From Marinobacterium alkalitolerans (GTDB taxonomy: Bacteria; Pseudomonadota; Gammaproteobacteria; Pseudomonadales; Balneatricaceae): a stretch of DNA of 55,337 nucleotides. Shown here piece by piece: positions 52,731 through 55,337 of the stretch. Positions within the stretch are counted from its first letter, which is position 1; the number at the start of each line of letters is the position of its first letter. The DNA is taken from positions 1-55,337 of the forward strand of contig NZ_JACVEW010000023.1 in NCBI RefSeq assembly GCF_017776525.1. The letters are read 5' to 3'. The notes below the pieces were generated by a model, which saw only the letters and a list, made by a program, of their open reading frames with translations, was not told where the DNA came from and did not search any database. Position numbers and translations under genes: made by a program.

Positions 52731-55337
52731 TCACTCGATATTGTTATTGTCAGGTGGTGTAGCTACCAAATTATCCAACGACATCGGGTCCATATCTGGA
52801 TAAGCACCGTCTCCGCTGGTATCAATTGCAACCTGGAAACTGCCTCCGTGCGAATCGCCATCACCATCGGTTACACCGATGCCGAAGTCCAATATCACAT
52901 CCGTGGAGTTGTACTGGATCACATCGGCGCTCATGGAAATGACCTTGTAGCTTGAGCCAAAGTCACCTTGTTCATCCACATGGCTTAGGATCACAATTTG
53001 ATCATAACCATCTCCCGGTATGTTGATGGTAAATTCGCCGCTCTCGTTACCCGCCTGGGCTGCCACAGCCTGAGGTGATGCATCAATCGGCTGACCATCA
53101 TTGTAACGCTGGTAATAGAAGGTATCGCCTTGCCCTGTACTGGAGAAATTACCGATCGTAAAACTCACATTGTCGAACTCTTGCCCAGCATCCAGACGAT
53201 AGGTTATCGCCTCGCCGTATTCATCAACCTGAGTGTTATCGACCCCGTAACCATCCTGAGAGGGGTTGGTATTTGCCGCAATGTCCCCGCCGCTACTTGA
53301 AAGATAGACGGTCACACCATTCTGGGTGATTGCAGTCTCGCCGCCAATTGGCGTACCAGCATCAATCATTGAGGCGTTAATAGTAACCTCTGCCTCAACA
53401 ACTGGGGCCTGAAGCATTTGATCCAGCGTCAACGTGTATCCATCACCATCACTGTCAGCGCTCAGGAGGAATACCCTCTCTCCATCCTCGTCAACTGCTT
53501 CCAGACTGCCGTTCTCCAGGGATTGGTAACTCACACTTTCGCCATCCGCGGTCTTGAGCCAGCTCGGAGCAGAACCAGTGAATACGAGACTGGCAAGCTC
53601 ATCTGCACCTTCGTCTACACTCAGGGCTCCGACCGCTACACCTTCTTCCACTTGGCTGTTGGACAAGTCAGTAATTTCAATAATGTCATCAACGACTTTT
53701 ATTCCAACAGTCCCTTCTGCCGTATCATCTGCGTCGGTTGAGCCGATCACCGTGATGCTACCCAAGTCCATTAGGTTATAGCCGGCAATATCAGCATGAT
53801 CCAGGTTGTCACTGAGCTCAGCGGTGACCTGAACGTTACCGGTGCTGCCCGCGGCAATGGTAGCGCTCACCAGGGTCAGTGTAACAACAGGGCTTCCGTT
53901 GACTGATCCTGTTACTTGGGTTTCGCTATCCCAATTCCAGCTAAGCCCACCGGCTGTCGACAGCCCGTTAAGATCGCTGCTGAACGCAAAGCCTGTGAGG
54001 TCATCAGAGCCGGCCGTGAATGCCAAACCATCCGAGTGTGTATCGGGAATGTCACTTTCATCCACCTGCAAGGGTATGTCATCTCCACCCACCGGAGTCA
54101 CATACCCTGGTTCCGGCTCAGGTACTGGAGTGCTCGAAGAAGGGTTAATCACAACAGCGACCGGATCACTGGGAAGCCCTTCCTCATCTATCACCTGGTA
54201 GTTGAACTCCACCGGAGCGACCGGCTCGTAAGTAATTCCACCGATAAAGTAATCACTGGAGTCATTCTCGCGATCACTTTCACCTGCGTATGGTTCAGCA
54301 CTAAAGCGCAGTTGGTCGGTTACAAGGCTACCAAGATCAAAGCTGCCTGCATTGCTACCTGCAGCATTACCTGTGCCAAGCGCAACAGGGGTTAGCGTAA
54401 TATCAGCCGCACCGTCGACATTTGAGAATGTAAACGACCCAACCAGGTTACCATCCAAATACGCCTCAACCTTACCCACTTCACCTTCGCCTTGTATCAG
54501 GTGAGTAATGTCAATGTTGGTTATCCTCGCAGCCTGCTCAAAATCAACAATCAGAACTTCAGCCTGATCTGTGGTTGAATCATACCCAAGCTGTGCAGCT
54601 GGACCACCGGTAGTGCCAATTACACCAATACCATCGTTTGCATTAAACGAAACGACAGACTCTTCGCCCGACTGAGTTCTGGCGTATATATTAACGCCCT
54701 CTTGTTCCCAACTGGACTCTATGCCAGCCGCCGTGTAGTTGCCTCCAACTGTTTTGCTACTCCCGGTCAATACTTGTTCATGGGTAGCGACCCAATAAAC
54801 CGCATCTGCAGTATCAATAAGGCTACTGCCTTCATTCAAGTTAGTCATATTCAACTCAGTGAATACGCCATCCTGCTCAATGAAGAGAGAGCCATAAGCC
54901 GGCAAACTTGTGACATCAAATGCCAAAGCACTCTCAGCCGTTTCATTATCTATGCCGCCAAGATCTGCGGGATCCTGCAAATCATTCTCAGGTCCAACTC
55001 CATCCAGCCCACCACCAACATCGAGCTTTTTGAAGAATGCAATACCTTCGACAGGGAAATCATCAGGAACCATATCAGAGTCCTGATTTGAAGCTGTCAG
55101 CACTGGATCAGCCTGTGGAGGTTGATTTTCGGGTCCTACGGTCACGGTTACCGTCGCCGTATCTTCCGCGCCTTCCGAGTCTGTCACCGTGTAGGTAAAG
55201 GTGTCTTCACCGCTGAAGCCTTCATCTGGCGTGTAGGTCAGGCTGCCATCCGGGTTCTGAGTCACTGTGCCATTGGATGGGTCAGTGAAGTTTGCCACCG
55301 TCTGTGTATGACCTTCCGGGTCCGTATCATTGTCCAG
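52731..55337 (-). CDS. C-terminal part of a large cadherin/VCBS-type adhesin (runs off the window)
   Basis: At least 868 residues; the frame is open to the right edge, so the N-terminus lies outside. The first visible module (LDNDTDPEGHTQTVANF ... GSLTYTPDEGFSGEDTFTYT) is a tandem-95/VCBS-like Ig module. A long beta-rich central region follows, then a T1SS-143-like module (GLAFTAGSDDLTGFAFSSDL) and another beta module ending in ITVTDGDGDSHGG-like GVTDGDGDSHGGSFQV. It is acidic and lacks cysteine. It ends at NNNIE without RTX nonapeptides or the usual C-terminal export signal, which is odd for a type I substrate; the export route is therefore unclear. Confidence 0.85.
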   Translation of the reverse strand: MDNDTDPEGHTQTVANFTDPSNGTVTQNPDGSLTYTPDEGFSGEDTFTYTVTDSEGAEDTATVTVTVGPENQPPQADPVLTASNQDSDMVPDDFPVEGIAFFKKLDVGGGLDGVGPENDLQDPADLGGIDNETAESALAFDVTSLPAYGSLFIEQDGVFTELNMTNLNEGSSLIDTADAVYWVATHEQVLTGSSKTVGGNYTAAGIESSWEQEGVNIYARTQSGEESVVSFNANDGIGVIGTTGGPAAQLGYDSTTDQAEVLIVDFEQAARITNIDITHLIQGEGEVGKVEAYLDGNLVGSFTFSNVDGAADITLTPVALGTGNAAGSNAGSFDLGSLVTDQLRFSAEPYAGESDRENDSSDYFIGGITYEPVAPVEFNYQVIDEEGLPSDPVAVVINPSSSTPVPEPEPGYVTPVGGDDIPLQVDESDIPDTHSDGLAFTAGSDDLTGFAFSSDLNGLSTAGGLSWNWDSETQVTGSVNGSPVVTLTLVSATIAAGSTGNVQVTAELSDNLDHADIAGYNLMDLGSITVIGSTDADDTAEGTVGIKVVDDIIEITDLSNSQVEEGVAVGALSVDEGADELASLVFTGSAPSWLKTADGESVSYQSLENGSLEAVDEDGERVFLLSADSDGDGYTLTLDQMLQAPVVEAEVTINASMIDAGTPIGGETAITQNGVTVYLSSSGGDIAANTNPSQDGYGVDNTQVDEYGEAITYRLDAGQEFDNVSFTIGNFSSTGQGDTFYYQRYNDGQPIDASPQAVAAQAGNESGEFTINIPGDGYDQIVILSHVDEQGDFGSSYKVISMSADVIQYNSTDVILDFGIGVTDGDGDSHGGSFQVAIDTSGDGAYPDMDPMSLDNLVATPPDNNNIE

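Overview
The window looks like about 55 kb of chromosome from a marine-type gammaproteobacterium. The radA, metY, can, hemE, putA and putP homologues read like Oceanospirillales-type housekeeping genes; the taxon is my inference, not something the sequence proves. I found no tRNA, rRNA, insertion sequence, phage gene or CRISPR array.

Left part (1-15 kb): ordinary metabolism and signalling. It holds a membrane diguanylate cyclase and a divergent PilZ protein, radA, metY, a LysR regulator divergent from a YeiH-type transporter, a beta-carbonic anhydrase, hemE, an AraC-type regulator, and a proline block. In the proline block PutA is split: the proline dehydrogenase/P5C dehydrogenase is followed by a separate gene for the C-terminal ALDH-like domain that long PutAs carry, and then putP.

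Middle (15-35 kb): export and surface polysaccharide. A type I secretion operon (ABC ATPase, HlyD adaptor, TolC-like channel) ends with a glycosyltransferase. Next come manC, gmd and an rmd-like reductase (route to GDP-D-rhamnose), glycosyltransferases, a Wzm/Wzt O-antigen transporter with an extended Wzt tail, and a coiled-coil methyltransferase. The set resembles a D-rhamnan (A-band-like) O-antigen locus. A CHASE2 adenylate cyclase and a Crp-family regulator sit tail to tail inside it.

Right part (35-55 kb): cell surface. An acyltransferase, a FecR-domain protein and a TPR/outer-membrane barrel protein (probably using a CTG start) precede a 2212-residue, cysteine-free DUF4214/RTX protein that I interpret as an S-layer protein or very large adhesin. 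Its leader holds a perfect CRP-type palindrome. Downstream is a three-gene set: TPR-LicD phosphotransferase, IspD/TarI-type cytidylyltransferase and RuBisCO-like protein. I consider this the best candidate for an undescribed system, making and transferring an unusual CDP-activated group. It is followed by a duplicated DUF6447 protein, two SapC-family proteins (one fused to a DnaA domain IV-like segment), a 26-residue lipoprotein, a prolyl-4-hydroxylase-like oxygenase, and the C-terminal part of a large cadherin/VCBS-type adhesin that runs off the right edge.

Taken together, 15-55 kb reads as a surface-layer island: secretion machine, lipopolysaccharide anchor, structural protein, SapC accessory proteins, decoration enzymes and cAMP control. 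This parallels the known S-layer loci of Caulobacter (rsaADEF plus O-antigen genes) and Campylobacter fetus (sapCDEF).
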